Assembly (NCBI RefSeq): GCF_019160155.1
Contig: NZ_JAFNIH010000018.1
Coordinates: 1-64,000, forward strand
Direction of reading: 5' to 3'
DNA: 64,000 bases
From: Pinisolibacter aquiterrae
GTDB taxonomy: Bacteria > Pseudomonadota > Alphaproteobacteria > Rhizobiales > Ancalomicrobiaceae
In this document: positions 26,006-35,244 of the stretch, one piece after another
Position numbering within the stretch: the stretch's first letter is position 1
How the letters are laid out: each line of letters opens with the position of its first letter
Notes under the pieces: model-generated
Told to the model about the DNA's origin: nothing
What the model saw: only the letters and a program-made list of their open reading frames with translations
Databases searched by the model: none
Position numbers and translations under genes: made by a program

Positions 26006-26932
26006 TCAGGCCCCGGCTTCGGCCGGGCGGTGATGGGCGTGCCAGTGGCGGGCGATGTCGATGCGGCGCGCCACCCAGACCTTCTCGCGCGCGGCGATGT
26101 GGTCGAGGAAGCGCGCGAGGCCGGCGGCGCGGCCGGGACGGCCGGCGATGCGGCAGTGGAGGCCGACCGACATCATCTTCGGCGCCTCGGCGCCCTCCTC
26201 CCACAGCAGGTCGAACGTGTCCTTCAGATAGGTGAAGAACTGCTCACTCTCGGTGAAGCCGGGGGCGTTGGCGAAGCGCATGTCGTTGGTCTCGAGGCTG
26301 TAGGGGATCACCAGATGGGATCCCTTCGGCCCGCCCTCCCAATAGGGCAGATCGTCGGCGTAGGTGTCGCTGTCGTAGAGAAATCCGCCCTCGGCCTTGA
26401 CGAGATCGCGGGAGTGGACCGACGTGCGGCCGGTGTACCAGCCGAGCGGCCGCGAGCCGGTCACCTCGGTGTGGATGCGGATCGCCTCGTCGAGATGGGC
26501 TTGTTCCTCCGCCTCGGTGAAGTTGCGATAGTCGATCCAGCGCAAGCCATGGCTGGCGATCTCCCAATCGGCCTCCTTCATGGCGGCGACGGCCTCGGGG
26601 TTGCGCGCCAGCGCGGTGGCGACGCCGAAGACGGTCACCGGCATGTCGCGCTCACCGAACATGCGCCACAGCCGCCAGAAGCCCGCGCGGGAGCCGTATT
26701 CGTACATGCTCTCGATGTTCATGTGGCGCTGGCCCGGCCAGGGCTGGGCGCCGAGCACGTCGGAGAGGAAGGCCTCGGAGGCCGCGTCGCCGTGGAGGAT
26801 GCAGTTCTCGCCGCCCTCCTCGTAGTTCACCACGAACTGAACCGCGACCCGCGCGCCGCCCGGCCATTTCGGATCGGGCGGGGTGCGGCCGTAACCGATC
26901 ATGTCGCGAGGATAGGGCGCGGCGTCCGTCAT
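26006..26932 (-). CDS. puuE: PuuE-type allantoinase (polysaccharide deacetylase fold)
   Basis: A 308-residue protein matching the PuuE family, which hydrolyses allantoin to allantoate in ureide catabolism. Characteristic stretches are YPRDMIGYGRTPPDPKWPGG, FVVNYEEGGE, IESMYEYGSRAGFWRL, ASHGLRWIDY and the late NAPGFTESEQFFTYLKDTFD, in part. The fold is that of polysaccharide deacetylases. ATG 26932 follows GGAGAAG. No other purine-catabolic gene lies nearby, so the pathway context must be elsewhere. Confidence 0.88.
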   Translation of the reverse strand: MTDAAPYPRDMIGYGRTPPDPKWPGGARVAVQFVVNYEEGGENCILHGDAASEAFLSDVLGAQPWPGQRHMNIESMYEYGSRAGFWRLWRMFGERDMPVTVFGVATALARNPEAVAAMKEADWEIASHGLRWIDYRNFTEAEEQAHLDEAIRIHTEVTGSRPLGWYTGRTSVHSRDLVKAEGGFLYDSDTYADDLPYWEGGPKGSHLVIPYSLETNDMRFANAPGFTESEQFFTYLKDTFDLLWEEGAEAPKMMSVGLHCRIAGRPGRAAGLARFLDHIAAREKVWVARRIDIARHWHAHHRPAEAGA

Positions 26933-27065
26933 GGGTCTTCTCCGGCGTGTACACACGAGGGCATACAGTGCGACGGCACCATGGCGAAATTCAAGTCCGC
27001 CGATCCCCCTTCAGAGCAGAGCTGCCCCCGCGGGCGCCGGGACCGGCGGGGGCCGGCCGGCGGGA

Positions 27066-27491
27066 TCAGAAGCGCGAGCGGCGCGAGCCCGCGGTGACGC
27101 GCACGGGTGCGGGCGTCATCGGCGGCGTCATCTGGGGCAGCTTCAGGACTTCCAGCTTGGATCCGCCGCCGGGGCCGTCGTCGTCGTCGTCCTTGGGCAG
27201 CATCATCACCGCCGTGCCCATGGCGACCGAGCCCATGGTCACCACGAAACCGAAGAACAGGAGGACGATGCCGATCCACGGCTCCCGCGAGGAGAAGATC
27301 AACGTACGCAGATGGGCCGTGTCGGTGATCAACACGACGGCGGCGAGCGCGCCGGCGACCACCGCGCCGATCAGACCGTTGACGGCGAGCAGGCGCAGCA
27401 GCGGTTCGTCGCGCAGGCGACGGGGTCCACCGGCCGTGGCGAAATCCGGGTTGGCCGGATCGAAGTCCGATTCCCGACGATCTTCGCGCAT
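27066..27491 (-). CDS. Hypothetical membrane protein with two transmembrane helices
   Basis: A 141-residue protein: an acidic N-terminus (REDRRESDFDPANPDF), two hydrophobic helices (about [20 protein letters not shown] and WIGIVLLFFGFVVTMGSVAMG) and a cytoplasmic tail with a run of five Asp and a Pro/Met-rich end. No family is recognised with certainty; it resembles short two-helix proteins common in Rhizobiales. ATG 27491 is chosen because GGAG lies about 10 bases before; ATG 27500 sits only two bases after it. Confidence 0.65.
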   Translation of the reverse strand: MREDRRESDFDPANPDFATAGGPRRLRDEPLLRLLAVNGLIGAVVAGALAAVVLITDTAHLRTLIFSSREPWIGIVLLFFGFVVTMGSVAMGTAVMMLPKDDDDDGPGGGSKLEVLKLPQMTPPMTPAPVRVTAGSRRSRF

Positions 27492-27723
27492 CTCGAACAT
27501 TCTCCTCGACGCTCTCGTCCGACAGGATAGCTCGACGGCGGCGCGTCACCAGACAATAAAAAGGCGATCGGCGAAAAAAACGCACCGGAGTCGCGCGACG
27601 ACATGCCGAGGTCATGGTTCGAGGGGACGATCTCCGCCTCGAGCGCGGGGCGCGAACGGCACGATCCATGCTAGGGACCATCGGGTCTCAGCGGATCGCG
27701 CAAGGTTGCGCCGGGAGGACGAC

Positions 27724-27975
27724 ATGAACGGCGGTAAGACTTTCCATTCCATCGAGCCGAGCCCCGGCGAAAGGCGGGTTCTCGGCGAAGGACCACCCGG
27801 GTGGTCCTCGACGCAGCACTGCGCGGTGACCGACTCGCGGGTTTCGGAGATGCGGGCGCTCTTGGCGCAGATGCGGCCGGTGAGCGATTCGGAGGCACTC
27901 CAGTGCCTGCGCCGTGCCTTTCCGGAATCGACGCTCGCCGCCCGCGTCGCGGCGATGGCGACCTCGCGCGGGTGA
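27724..27975 (+). CDS. Small hypothetical protein
   Basis: An 83-residue soluble protein with no recognised domain. The C-terminal half, SRVSEMRALLAQMRPVSDSE then ALQCLRRAFPESTLAARVAA, is predicted helical and looks like a conserved short module. GGAGG lies five bases before ATG 27724, which supports translation. It converges with pssA, 14 bp from its end. Confidence 0.6.
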   Translation: MNGGKTFHSIEPSPGERRVLGEGPPGWSSTQHCAVTDSRVSEMRALLAQMRPVSDSEALQCLRRAFPESTLAARVAAMATSRG

Positions 27976-27989
27976 TCGCGCCGAAGTGA

Positions 27990-28868
27990 TCACCCCTCGG
28001 ATCGAGGGGCGGCGTCGGTGGAGAAGACCGGCGAGGCGAGATGCGCGGAGTGAGCCGCCTGCTCGTCCTTCCAGGCGCGATCCATGCGCCGGAACAGAGT
28101 CCATCCCCAGGGGATGAAGGTGAGATAGGCGATCGTCACCGCCGCGAGGATCGGGAACGGGTAGCTGACCAGGGCGGCGATCACCAGGACCACGCCGACG
28201 GTGATCGGGATGACCTTGTCGCGCGGCACGCGGGTGCCGATCTTCTTGCCCGACCAGGTCGGGATGGTCGAGACCATCATGAAGGCGATCACCAGAAGAT
28301 AGACCGCCACCACGCCGGCGATCGCCCGGGCCGGCACGAATTCGAAGATCTCGGCCAGATAGAGCGGCAGCATCGCGGCGATGGCGCCGGCGGGCGCGGG
28401 CATGCCGGTGAAGAAATTCGCCTGCCACGCCGGTTTCGGCTTGTCGATCATCACGTTGAAGCGCGCCAGACGCAGCACCGCGGCGATGACGTAGGCGAGC
28501 ACCGCCAGCCAGCCGAAGGAGGCGGCGTATTTCAGCACCCAGATGTAGAGCAGAAGCCCGGGCACGACGCCGAAATTGACGAAGTCGGAGAGGCTGTCGA
28601 GTTCGGCGCCGAAGCGCGACGTACCCTTCAGCCAGCGCGCGACACGGCCGTCGACGGCATCGAGGAGGGCGGCGAGCACCACCGCCGCGACCGCCCATTC
28701 GAACCGCCCCTCGAGCCCCATGCGAATGCCCGTCAAGCCGGCGCAGAGCGCGAGCAGCGTCACGAGATTGGGCAGGACCACCCGGAAGGGCAGCGATCGC
28801 AGCCGGGCGAAGCGTCGTCCGGTGCGGGTCGACTGATGTTCGATGTCGGGGAACAACTGTTCGTTCAT
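27990..28868 (-). CDS. pssA: CDP-diacylglycerol--serine O-phosphatidyltransferase
   Basis: A 292-residue inner-membrane enzyme that makes phosphatidylserine from CDP-diacylglycerol and serine. The CDP-alcohol phosphotransferase motif is complete: DAVDGRVAR, then GAELDSLSD. About eight hydrophobic helices follow the family pattern. It lies 79 bp downstream of psd on the same strand, so the two enzymes of phosphatidylethanolamine synthesis are probably co-transcribed. ATG 28868 has AAAGG nine bases before. Confidence 0.94.
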   Translation of the reverse strand: MNEQLFPDIEHQSTRTGRRFARLRSLPFRVVLPNLVTLLALCAGLTGIRMGLEGRFEWAVAAVVLAALLDAVDGRVARWLKGTSRFGAELDSLSDFVNFGVVPGLLLYIWVLKYAASFGWLAVLAYVIAAVLRLARFNVMIDKPKPAWQANFFTGMPAPAGAIAAMLPLYLAEIFEFVPARAIAGVVAVYLLVIAFMMVSTIPTWSGKKIGTRVPRDKVIPITVGVVLVIAALVSYPFPILAAVTIAYLTFIPWGWTLFRRMDRAWKDEQAAHSAHLASPVFSTDAAPRSEG

Positions 28869-28947
28869 CGCTGCGGCCTTTCGGGAGGTCGGTCCACGTC
28901 TCGCGGCACGCGGCGTTCGGCCGGGCCGGACGCCGCGAACGCGGGTG

Positions 28948-29652
28948 TCAGGCGGCGTGGAACACCGGCTTCGCCGCGCCGGTCGCGGTGAGATCGGCGA
29001 GGATGGTCTCACCGGCCAGCGTGGTCTGGCCGAGCGCCACCTTCGGCACGGTGCCGAGCGGCAGGAACACGTCGAGGCGCGAGCCGAAGCGGATCATGCC
29101 GAAGCGCGTGCCGACCGTCAGGTGCGAGCCCTCGGTGGTCCAGGGGACGATGCGGCGGGCGACGAGGCCGGCGATCTGGACGCAGCCGATCACGCCCAGA
29201 GAATGGCGGATCAGAAGCGCGTTGCGCTCGTTGAACTCCGACGCCTTGTCGAGTTCGGCGTTGAAGAACTTGCCGGGCGTATAGACCATCTTCTCGATCT
29301 CGCCGGTGATCGGCATCCGGTTCACATGAACGTTGAAGACGTTCATGAAGATCGAGATGCGCAGCATCGGCTCCGCCGGCAGGCCGAGTTCGGGCGGCGG
29401 CAGGACCTCGACCAGATGGGAGATGCGGCCGTCGGCGGGCGAGACGACGAGCCCCTCGGCCTCCGGCGTGACCCGGGTGGGATCGCGGAAGAAGGCGGCG
29501 ACCCAGATCGTCAGACCGAGCAGGATCCAGAACAACGGCTGCCACATCAGACCGAGAACCAACGTCAGGATCACGGCGATGGCGACGAAGGGCCAGCCCT
29601 CACGGTTGATCGGGGGGAAGGCCTTGGTGATGGTCACCCACAGGGAATTCAT
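28948..29652 (-). CDS. psd: Phosphatidylserine decarboxylase proenzyme
   Basis: A 234-residue short-form Psd that converts phosphatidylserine to phosphatidylethanolamine. The self-cleavage site that yields the pyruvoyl group is FGSR (motif RFGSRLDVF), and the N-terminal part has two hydrophobic segments for membrane attachment. The conserved VSPADGRI and [14 protein letters not shown] are present. The short length is normal for the alphaproteobacterial and archaeal type. It is encoded just upstream of pssA. Confidence 0.94.
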   Translation of the reverse strand: MNSLWVTITKAFPPINREGWPFVAIAVILTLVLGLMWQPLFWILLGLTIWVAAFFRDPTRVTPEAEGLVVSPADGRISHLVEVLPPPELGLPAEPMLRISIFMNVFNVHVNRMPITGEIEKMVYTPGKFFNAELDKASEFNERNALLIRHSLGVIGCVQIAGLVARRIVPWTTEGSHLTVGTRFGMIRFGSRLDVFLPLGTVPKVALGQTTLAGETILADLTATGAAKPVFHAA

Positions 29653-29792
29653 CGGTCGAGCTCTCTCTCGTGAGGCGCGAGCACGGTCGCGCGCGAGGTT
29701 TTCACCGACCTATACGGGATCGGTGGCAATGAAAAGGCCGCAAGACGGCGCGGGCAGAGGCGGCAGGGCGCGCGCGCCCCGCCGGCCCGTCC

Positions 29793-31691
29793 TCACTCCG
29801 CCGCCGGCGCGCCGCGCTCGACGACGCCGTAGGGATCCTCCGCCACCGTCTTCTCCAGCTGTTCGCGCGCCTCGTCGGCGGCACGCTGGCGGGCCCACAT
29901 CGAGGCATAGAGACCGTCGGCGGCGAGCAGTTCGTCGTGGCGGCCGCGCTCGGCGACCACGCCCTTGTCGAGCACCAGGATCTCGTCGGCGGCGACCACG
30001 GTCGACAGGCGATGGGCGATGACGAGCGTGGTGCGGTTCTGCGAGACGCGATCGAGCGCCTCCTGGATCTCGCGCTCGGTGTGGGTGTCGAGCGCCGAGG
30101 TCGCCTCGTCGAGCATCAGGATCGGCGGCGCCTTCAAGATGGTGCGGGCGATCGCCACACGCTGTTTCTCGCCGCCGGAGAGTTTCAGGCCGCGTTCGCC
30201 GACTTCCGTTTCGTAGCGCTTGGGCAGACGCTCGATGAACTCGGCGATCTGAGCGAGGCGGGCGGCCTCCATCACCTCCGCCTCGGAGGCGTCGGGGCGG
30301 CCGTAGCGGATGTTGTAGGCGACGGTGTCGTTGAAGAGCACGGTGTCCTGCGGAACCATGCCGATGACGCCGCGCAAGGACGTCTGGGTGACGTCGCGGA
30401 TATCCTGACCATCGATGGTGATGCGGCCGCCGGAGACGTCGTAGAAGCGGAACAGGAGCCGTGAGATGGTCGACTTGCCGGCACCCGAAGGGCCGACGAT
30501 GGCGACCGTCTTGCCGGCCGGCACCTCGAAGGAGACGCCCTTCAGGATCTGGCGTTCCGGATCGTAGGAGAAGGTCACGTTCTCGAAGCGGATCGCGGCG
30601 TCGGTGACGCGCAACGGCTTGGCGTCGGCACGGTCGGAGACCTCCGGCGGCTGATCGAGGATCGCGAACAGGCTTTCGATGTCGACGAGCGACTGCTTGA
30701 TCTCGCGATAGAGCGTGCCGATGAAGTTGAGCGGCACCGAGAGCTGCATCATCAGCGCGTTGATCATCACGAAGTGGCCGACCGACTGCTCACCCTTCAA
30801 GACCGCATGGGCGGAGAGCGCCATGCAGGCGGCCATGCCGATCGAGAAGATCACCGCCTGACCGAAGTTGAGCCACGCCAGCGACGTATAGGTGCGGATC
30901 GCCGCGCCCTCGTATTTCTGCATGGCGCGGTCGTAACGGGTTGCCTCGAGGTTCTCGGCGGTGAAGTACTTCACGGTCTCGAAGTTGAGGAGACTGTCGA
31001 CCGCCTTCGACATGGAGTCGTTGTCGGCCTCGTTCATGTCGCGGCGGATGTCCATGCGCCAGTCGGACGCCTTGACCGAGAACCAGACGTAGAGCCAGGT
31101 CGTGACCGCGATCACCGCGACATAGACCCAATCGAACTCCCACAGGATCACGCCGGCCATCAGCGCGAATTCGACGATGGTCGGGAAGCCGGCCAGGATC
31201 GAGATGCGGACGATGGTCTCGATGCCCTTGGCGCCGCGCTCCACGACGCGGGAGAGGCCGCCGGTGCGGCGCTGCAGGTGGAAGCGCAGCGACAGGGCAT
31301 GGAGATGGCGGAAGGTCGAGGTCGCCAGTTCGCGCACGGCATGTTGGCCGACGGCGGCGAAGAGGGCGTCGCGCAACTGGTTGAAGCCGTTGGAGGCGAT
31401 GCGGACGACGCCGTAGGCGATCACCAGCAGCACCGGAACGGCGAGGAGCTGCACCGTCTGCGGCTCGCCGGCGGGGGCGGCGAGTGCGTCGGTGCTCCAT
31501 TTGTAGATGTAGGGCAGGAAGACCGTCGTCACCTTACCGAGAATCAGGGCGCCGAAGGCCAGCATCACCGCCCGCTTGAGGTCGGGGCGATCGTGGGGCC
31601 ACAGATGCGGCCACAGGTTCTTCAACGTCTCGAAGGTCTTGCCCTCTCCGGCCGAAACGCGCGGGCCGACGGGTCGATGATGTCGCGACAT
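29793..31691 (-). CDS. ABC exporter of the ATM1/heavy-metal-tolerance family (fused permease-ATPase)
   Basis: A 632-residue half transporter with a six-helix membrane domain (about 40-330) and an ATPase domain. Walker A is GPSGAGKST, the signature is LSGGEKQRVAIA, and Walker B is ILMLDEATSALD with a following H-loop IAHRLST. The membrane sequence LRFHLQRRTGGLSRVVERG and NFETVKYF is diagnostic for Atm1-like exporters, which move glutathione-bound sulfur or metal species. It works as a homodimer in the inner membrane. It is probably monocistronic. Confidence 0.93.
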   Translation of the reverse strand: MSRHHRPVGPRVSAGEGKTFETLKNLWPHLWPHDRPDLKRAVMLAFGALILGKVTTVFLPYIYKWSTDALAAPAGEPQTVQLLAVPVLLVIAYGVVRIASNGFNQLRDALFAAVGQHAVRELATSTFRHLHALSLRFHLQRRTGGLSRVVERGAKGIETIVRISILAGFPTIVEFALMAGVILWEFDWVYVAVIAVTTWLYVWFSVKASDWRMDIRRDMNEADNDSMSKAVDSLLNFETVKYFTAENLEATRYDRAMQKYEGAAIRTYTSLAWLNFGQAVIFSIGMAACMALSAHAVLKGEQSVGHFVMINALMMQLSVPLNFIGTLYREIKQSLVDIESLFAILDQPPEVSDRADAKPLRVTDAAIRFENVTFSYDPERQILKGVSFEVPAGKTVAIVGPSGAGKSTISRLLFRFYDVSGGRITIDGQDIRDVTQTSLRGVIGMVPQDTVLFNDTVAYNIRYGRPDASEAEVMEAARLAQIAEFIERLPKRYETEVGERGLKLSGGEKQRVAIARTILKAPPILMLDEATSALDTHTEREIQEALDRVSQNRTTLVIAHRLSTVVAADEILVLDKGVVAERGRHDELLAADGLYASMWARQRAADEAREQLEKTVAEDPYGVVERGAPAAE

Positions 31692-31919
31692 GAGAAATCC
31701 GGACAGGAGGGAATGAGCCGAAAGGCGAGGCTTTCTGTTGTCCTTCAGATATAGACTCCGGCGCGGATTTCAAACCCGCGCGGCCCGCATGGGTCCCCCT
31801 CTCCGCCGCCGGAGGACGCGCGCGGGGGTTTCGCCGCTCTCGGAAACGGATAGAGTGGCGCCCGTGTTGCATTGCGATACGGCCGTTCGCCGGCCGCCGC
31901 CCGACGGAGTGACGACGTG

Positions 31920-32522
31920 ATGGGTCTCGGTTCGATCTGCATCTATTGCGGTTCCGGCAAGGGCGCCGACCCGGCCTTCGAGCAGGCGGCGATCGAGCTC
32001 GGCCGTCTCCTGGCGCGGGAAGGGATCCGGCTCGTCTACGGCGGCGGCTCGCTCGGGCTGATGGGCGCGTCGGCGCGCGCCTGTCTCGACGCCGGCGGCG
32101 AGGTGACCGGCATCATTCCGCAGTTCCTGGTCGACAAGGAGCTGATGCTGCCCGAGGTCTCCGAGCTGATCGTCACCGCCGACATGCACGAGCGCAAGCG
32201 GCTGATGTTCGAGAAGGCCGACGCCTTCGTGGCGCTGCCGGGCGGCATCGGGACGCTCGAGGAGGTGGTCGAGCAGATGACCTGGGCCCAGCTCGGCCGT
32301 CACGCCAAGCCGATCATGCTCGCCAACATCGCCGGATTCTGGGATCCGCTGGTGGAGCTTCTCCACCACATGAACCAGAACGCCTTCATTCGCGAGGGCT
32401 TCGAACTCTCCTACGGGGTCGCCGACACGATCGACGACATCTTGCCGAAGATGCGCAAGCGCCTCGGGCAGCTGGAGGACCGCGCGGCGGAGGCCGGCGC
32501 GGTGGATCTCCAGAAGATGTGA
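31920..32522 (+). CDS. LOG family protein (cytokinin riboside 5'-monophosphate phosphoribohydrolase type)
   Basis: A 200-residue Rossmann-fold protein of the Lonely Guy family (TIGR00730). The hallmark PGGIGTLEEVVE is present, with VYGGGSLGLMG and the N-terminal ICIYCGSG. Such enzymes cleave nucleoside 5'-monophosphates to base and ribose 5-phosphate. Bacterial members may act on AMP or cytokinin precursors; the exact substrate is not visible. ATG 31920 has CGGAG nine bases before; GTG 31917 is also possible. Confidence 0.9.
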   Translation: MGLGSICIYCGSGKGADPAFEQAAIELGRLLAREGIRLVYGGGSLGLMGASARACLDAGGEVTGIIPQFLVDKELMLPEVSELIVTADMHERKRLMFEKADAFVALPGGIGTLEEVVEQMTWAQLGRHAKPIMLANIAGFWDPLVELLHHMNQNAFIREGFELSYGVADTIDDILPKMRKRLGQLEDRAAEAGAVDLQKM

Positions 32523-32562
32523 GGGCCGTCTCCCCTCTCCCTCTCGGCAGAGGGAGCCGCGC

Positions 32563-34161
32563 TCACACCGCCTTCTCCACGCCCGCCTTCACGAGCTTGT
32601 AGAAGACCGAGTCCATCAGCGCCTGGAACGAGGCGTCGATGATGTTCTCGGAGACGCCGATCGTCGTCCAATGGTTCTTGGCGCCGTCGCGGCTCTCGAT
32701 CAGGACGCGGGTGGTCGCGCCGGTACCGCCGTTGAGGATACGGACCTTGAAGTCGACCAGCTCGAGGTCCTCGATCGCCGACTGATAGGGGCCGAGATCC
32801 TTGCGGAGCGCCGCGTCGAGGGCGTTGACCGGGCCGTTGCCCTCGGCCACCGACAGGAGCAGATCGTCGCCGATCTTCACCTTGACGATCGCTTCCGACA
32901 GCGTGATCAGCTCGCCGATGGCGTTGAACCGGCGCTCGACCATGACCCGGAACGACTGCACGTCGAAATAGCGCGGCACGGTGCCGAGCGTGCGGCGGGC
33001 CAGGAGCTCGAGCGAGGCGTCGGCGGCCTCGTAGGAAAAGCCGCGCGCCTCGCGCTCCTTCACCTCGGCGAGCAGCTTGTCGAGGCGCGGATCGGCGCGA
33101 TCGGCCTCGATGCCGAAGCGGGCGAGTTCGGCGAGGAGGTTCGACTTGCCGGCCTGATCGGAGACGAGCACGCGGCGGCGGTTGCCGACGCTCTCCGGCG
33201 TCACGTGCTCGTAGGTCTTGGGGTCCTTGACGATCGCCGAGGCGTGGATGCCGGCCTTGGTGGCGAAGGCGTTCTGGCCGACATAGGGCGCGTGGCGGTT
33301 GGGCGAGCGATTGAGGATGTCGTCGAAGGCGCGGGAGACGTGGGTCAGTTCGACGAGTTTCGCCTCGGCGACGCCGGTCTCGTAGCGATCGGAGAATTCC
33401 GGCTTGAGGCCGAGGGTGGCGATGATCGTCACCAGATTGGCGTTGCCGCAGCGCTCGCCGATGCCGTTCAGCGTGCCCTGGACCTGCCGCACCCCGGCGC
33501 GCACGGCGGCGAGCGAATTGGCCACCGCCTGGCCGGTGTCGTCATGGGCGTGGATGCCGAGATGGCTGCCCGGCACCACTTTCGAGACCTCGCCGACGAT
33601 CGCCTCGATCTCGTGCGGCAGGGTGCCGCCGTTGGTGTCGCAGAGCACCACCCAGCGGGCGCCGCTGTCGTGAGCCGCGCGGGCGACCTCGATCGCGTAA
33701 TCCGGATTGGCCTTGTAGCCGTCGAAGAAGTGCTCGCAGTCGATCATCGCCTCGCGGCCACGAGCGATCGCCGCTTCCACGGTCTGGCGGACGCAGGCGA
33801 GGTTCTCCTCGAGGGTCGTGCCGAGCGCCACATGGACATGATAGTCCCAGGACTTGGCGACGAAGCAGTCGGCGTCGGTGTCGGCGGCGAGGATCGCGGC
33901 GAGGCCGGGATCGTTCGAGACGGAGACGCCGGCGCGCTTGGTCATGCCGAAGGCGGTGAAGCGGGCGCGCTTCGTCCGCTTCACCTCGAAGAAGGCGGTG
34001 TCGGTCGGGTTGGCGCCGGGATAGCCGCCCTCGACATAGTCGACGCCGAGATCGTCGAGGAGGCGGGCGATCTTGATCTTGTCGTCGAGGGTGAAGTCGA
34101 CGCCGGAGGTCTGGGCACCGTCACGCAGGGTGGTGTCGAAGAGGTAGACGCGCTCTTTCAT
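32563..34161 (-). CDS. cimA: Citramalate synthase
   Basis: A 532-residue enzyme of the isopropylmalate/homocitrate synthase family in the long CimA clade. It condenses pyruvate and acetyl-CoA to citramalate, a threonine-independent route to 2-oxobutyrate and isoleucine. The catalytic barrel shows FDTTLRDGAQTSG, LGIHAHDDTGQAVANS and NGIGERCGNANL; the C-terminal part (about 380-532) is the LeuA-type regulatory dimerisation domain. ATG 34161 is 10 bp after the GFA gene, so it is probably the last gene of the cysS operon. Confidence 0.92.
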   Translation of the reverse strand: MKERVYLFDTTLRDGAQTSGVDFTLDDKIKIARLLDDLGVDYVEGGYPGANPTDTAFFEVKRTKRARFTAFGMTKRAGVSVSNDPGLAAILAADTDADCFVAKSWDYHVHVALGTTLEENLACVRQTVEAAIARGREAMIDCEHFFDGYKANPDYAIEVARAAHDSGARWVVLCDTNGGTLPHEIEAIVGEVSKVVPGSHLGIHAHDDTGQAVANSLAAVRAGVRQVQGTLNGIGERCGNANLVTIIATLGLKPEFSDRYETGVAEAKLVELTHVSRAFDDILNRSPNRHAPYVGQNAFATKAGIHASAIVKDPKTYEHVTPESVGNRRRVLVSDQAGKSNLLAELARFGIEADRADPRLDKLLAEVKEREARGFSYEAADASLELLARRTLGTVPRYFDVQSFRVMVERRFNAIGELITLSEAIVKVKIGDDLLLSVAEGNGPVNALDAALRKDLGPYQSAIEDLELVDFKVRILNGGTGATTRVLIESRDGAKNHWTTIGVSENIIDASFQALMDSVFYKLVKAGVEKAV

Positions 34162-34171
34162 TCTTCCGTTC

Positions 34172-34651
34172 TCACTCTGCGCCGGTCGCCGACGGCGGCC
34201 ATTCGGCCGTGTCGTGATCGGGATGCTGGTAGGAGACGATCTCGGCGAAGAAGCCCTCGGCCTTCGCCTGCTGCTCGGGCGGACGGCCGGGAAGCGTCGC
34301 CAGTTCGTGGAACCAGGGCATGCGGCTCTCGACGCCGACCTGGATCTCGGGGCGGATCTCGGCCGGGGCATCGAAGGCGCCGAGCGCCACCTCGACGTGG
34401 GGATATCCGTCCGGCTCGTAGGTCAGCGGCGTGCCGCAATCCGCGCAGAAGCCGCGGCGGATCTCGTTCGACGAGCGGAAGCGCTTCGGCTCGCCGCGGG
34501 TCCAGACGAGGCCCATCGCGGTGACCAGCGGGCCGTAATGGCCGCCGAAGGCCTTCTGGCACATGCGGCAATGGCAGATCGAGGCGCGGCCGAGATCGTC
34601 GCAGCGAAAGCGAACGGCACCGCACTGGCAGCCGCCGGTGAGCGTGGTCAT
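34172..34651 (-). CDS. GFA family protein (glutathione-dependent formaldehyde-activating enzyme fold)
   Basis: A 159-residue zinc protein of the GFA/Mss4-like fold. Zinc-binding cysteines are in GGCQCGAVRF, ICHCRMCQKAFGG and FCADCGTPL. Despite the family name, most members have no proven role in formaldehyde metabolism. It lies between a 41-residue membrane protein gene (21 bp upstream) and cimA (10 bp downstream) in a tight operon. Confidence 0.9.
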   Translation of the reverse strand: MTTLTGGCQCGAVRFRCDDLGRASICHCRMCQKAFGGHYGPLVTAMGLVWTRGEPKRFRSSNEIRRGFCADCGTPLTYEPDGYPHVEVALGAFDAPAEIRPEIQVGVESRMPWFHELATLPGRPPEQQAKAEGFFAEIVSYQHPDHDTAEWPPSATGAE

Positions 34652-34672
34652 GACGTCCCTCCCCTCATCCCC

Positions 34673-34798
34673 TCAGATCAGGCCCTTCCAGCGTAGGATC
34701 ACCACCGTCAACGCCGAGAGCACGGCCAGCTTCACGGCGATGAAGATCGCGACCTTGGCGACCGGGTTCATGCGCTCGCGCGGCCGCGGCTCGGTCAT
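34673..34798 (-). CDS. 41-residue single-pass membrane protein
   Basis: [19 protein letters not shown] starts a short protein with one hydrophobic helix (residues about 12-35) and a basic end. ATG 34798 overlaps the stop codon of the PIN-like gene upstream (ATGA) and follows GAGGGGG, which supports real translation. No family is recognised. It could be a small membrane anchor or regulator associated with the neighbouring genes; this is a guess from coupling only. Confidence 0.6.
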   Translation of the reverse strand: MTEPRPRERMNPVAKVAIFIAVKLAVLSALTVVILRWKGLI

Positions 34799-35244
34799 CG
34801 CGTCCCCCTCCGGGCGCCGTCGCCGCGATCGGCGGCCCCTTCCCCGAGGGTCTCGAGAAGGCGGCGGGTGGTCAGGAATTCCATCGGCACCTCGGCGTCG
34901 AGGCAGATCGCCGCCGCGCGCGGGTCCTCGTGCAGCACCAGGATCGGACCGCCGGCCGGAAACACGAACCGATCGAGCGCCGCCTTCAACGCCACCGCGG
35001 GCGCGGTGTGCGGCGGCGTGCCCGAGGGCTCGATCCGCAGCCGATCGCCGAGGCGCTCGGCCCATTCCCGGATCCTCCAGGCGAAGGGCGCGGTCAGATC
35101 GCCGAAGGCCGCCTCCGCCACCCGGTCGACCACCACCACCGTCCGCCCGAGCCGGCCGAGAGCGTCGAGCCGATCCGCCTCGGCCAGGCGCAGGAGCGGT
35201 TCGGCGTCGGCGATCAGCACCGGCGGGCGGGGGTCGCGTCTCAC
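34795..35244 (-). CDS. PIN-like domain protein, function unknown
   Basis: A 149-residue protein starting at GTG 35244, which overlaps the cysS stop (GTGA), and ending in an ATGA overlap with the next gene. [21 protein letters not shown] and [15 protein letters not shown] resemble the start of PIN nucleases, with an N-terminal Asp in a strand followed by a helix. [19 protein letters not shown], in part, could supply further acids. The full PIN quartet is not clear, so nuclease activity is uncertain. No antitoxin gene of VapB type is adjacent. Confidence 0.6.
   Translation of the reverse strand: MRRDPRPPVLIADAEPLLRLAEADRLDALGRLGRTVVVVDRVAEAAFGDLTAPFAWRIREWAERLGDRLRIEPSGTPPHTAPAVALKAALDRFVFPAGGPILVLHEDPRAAAICLDAEVPMEFLTTRRLLETLGEGAADRGDGARRGTR

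Noticed and set aside
34795-35244. VapC-type toxin of a VapBC module
   Set aside because: PIN similarity is limited to the N-terminal strand, no small antitoxin gene precedes it, and it is coupled to cysS instead.
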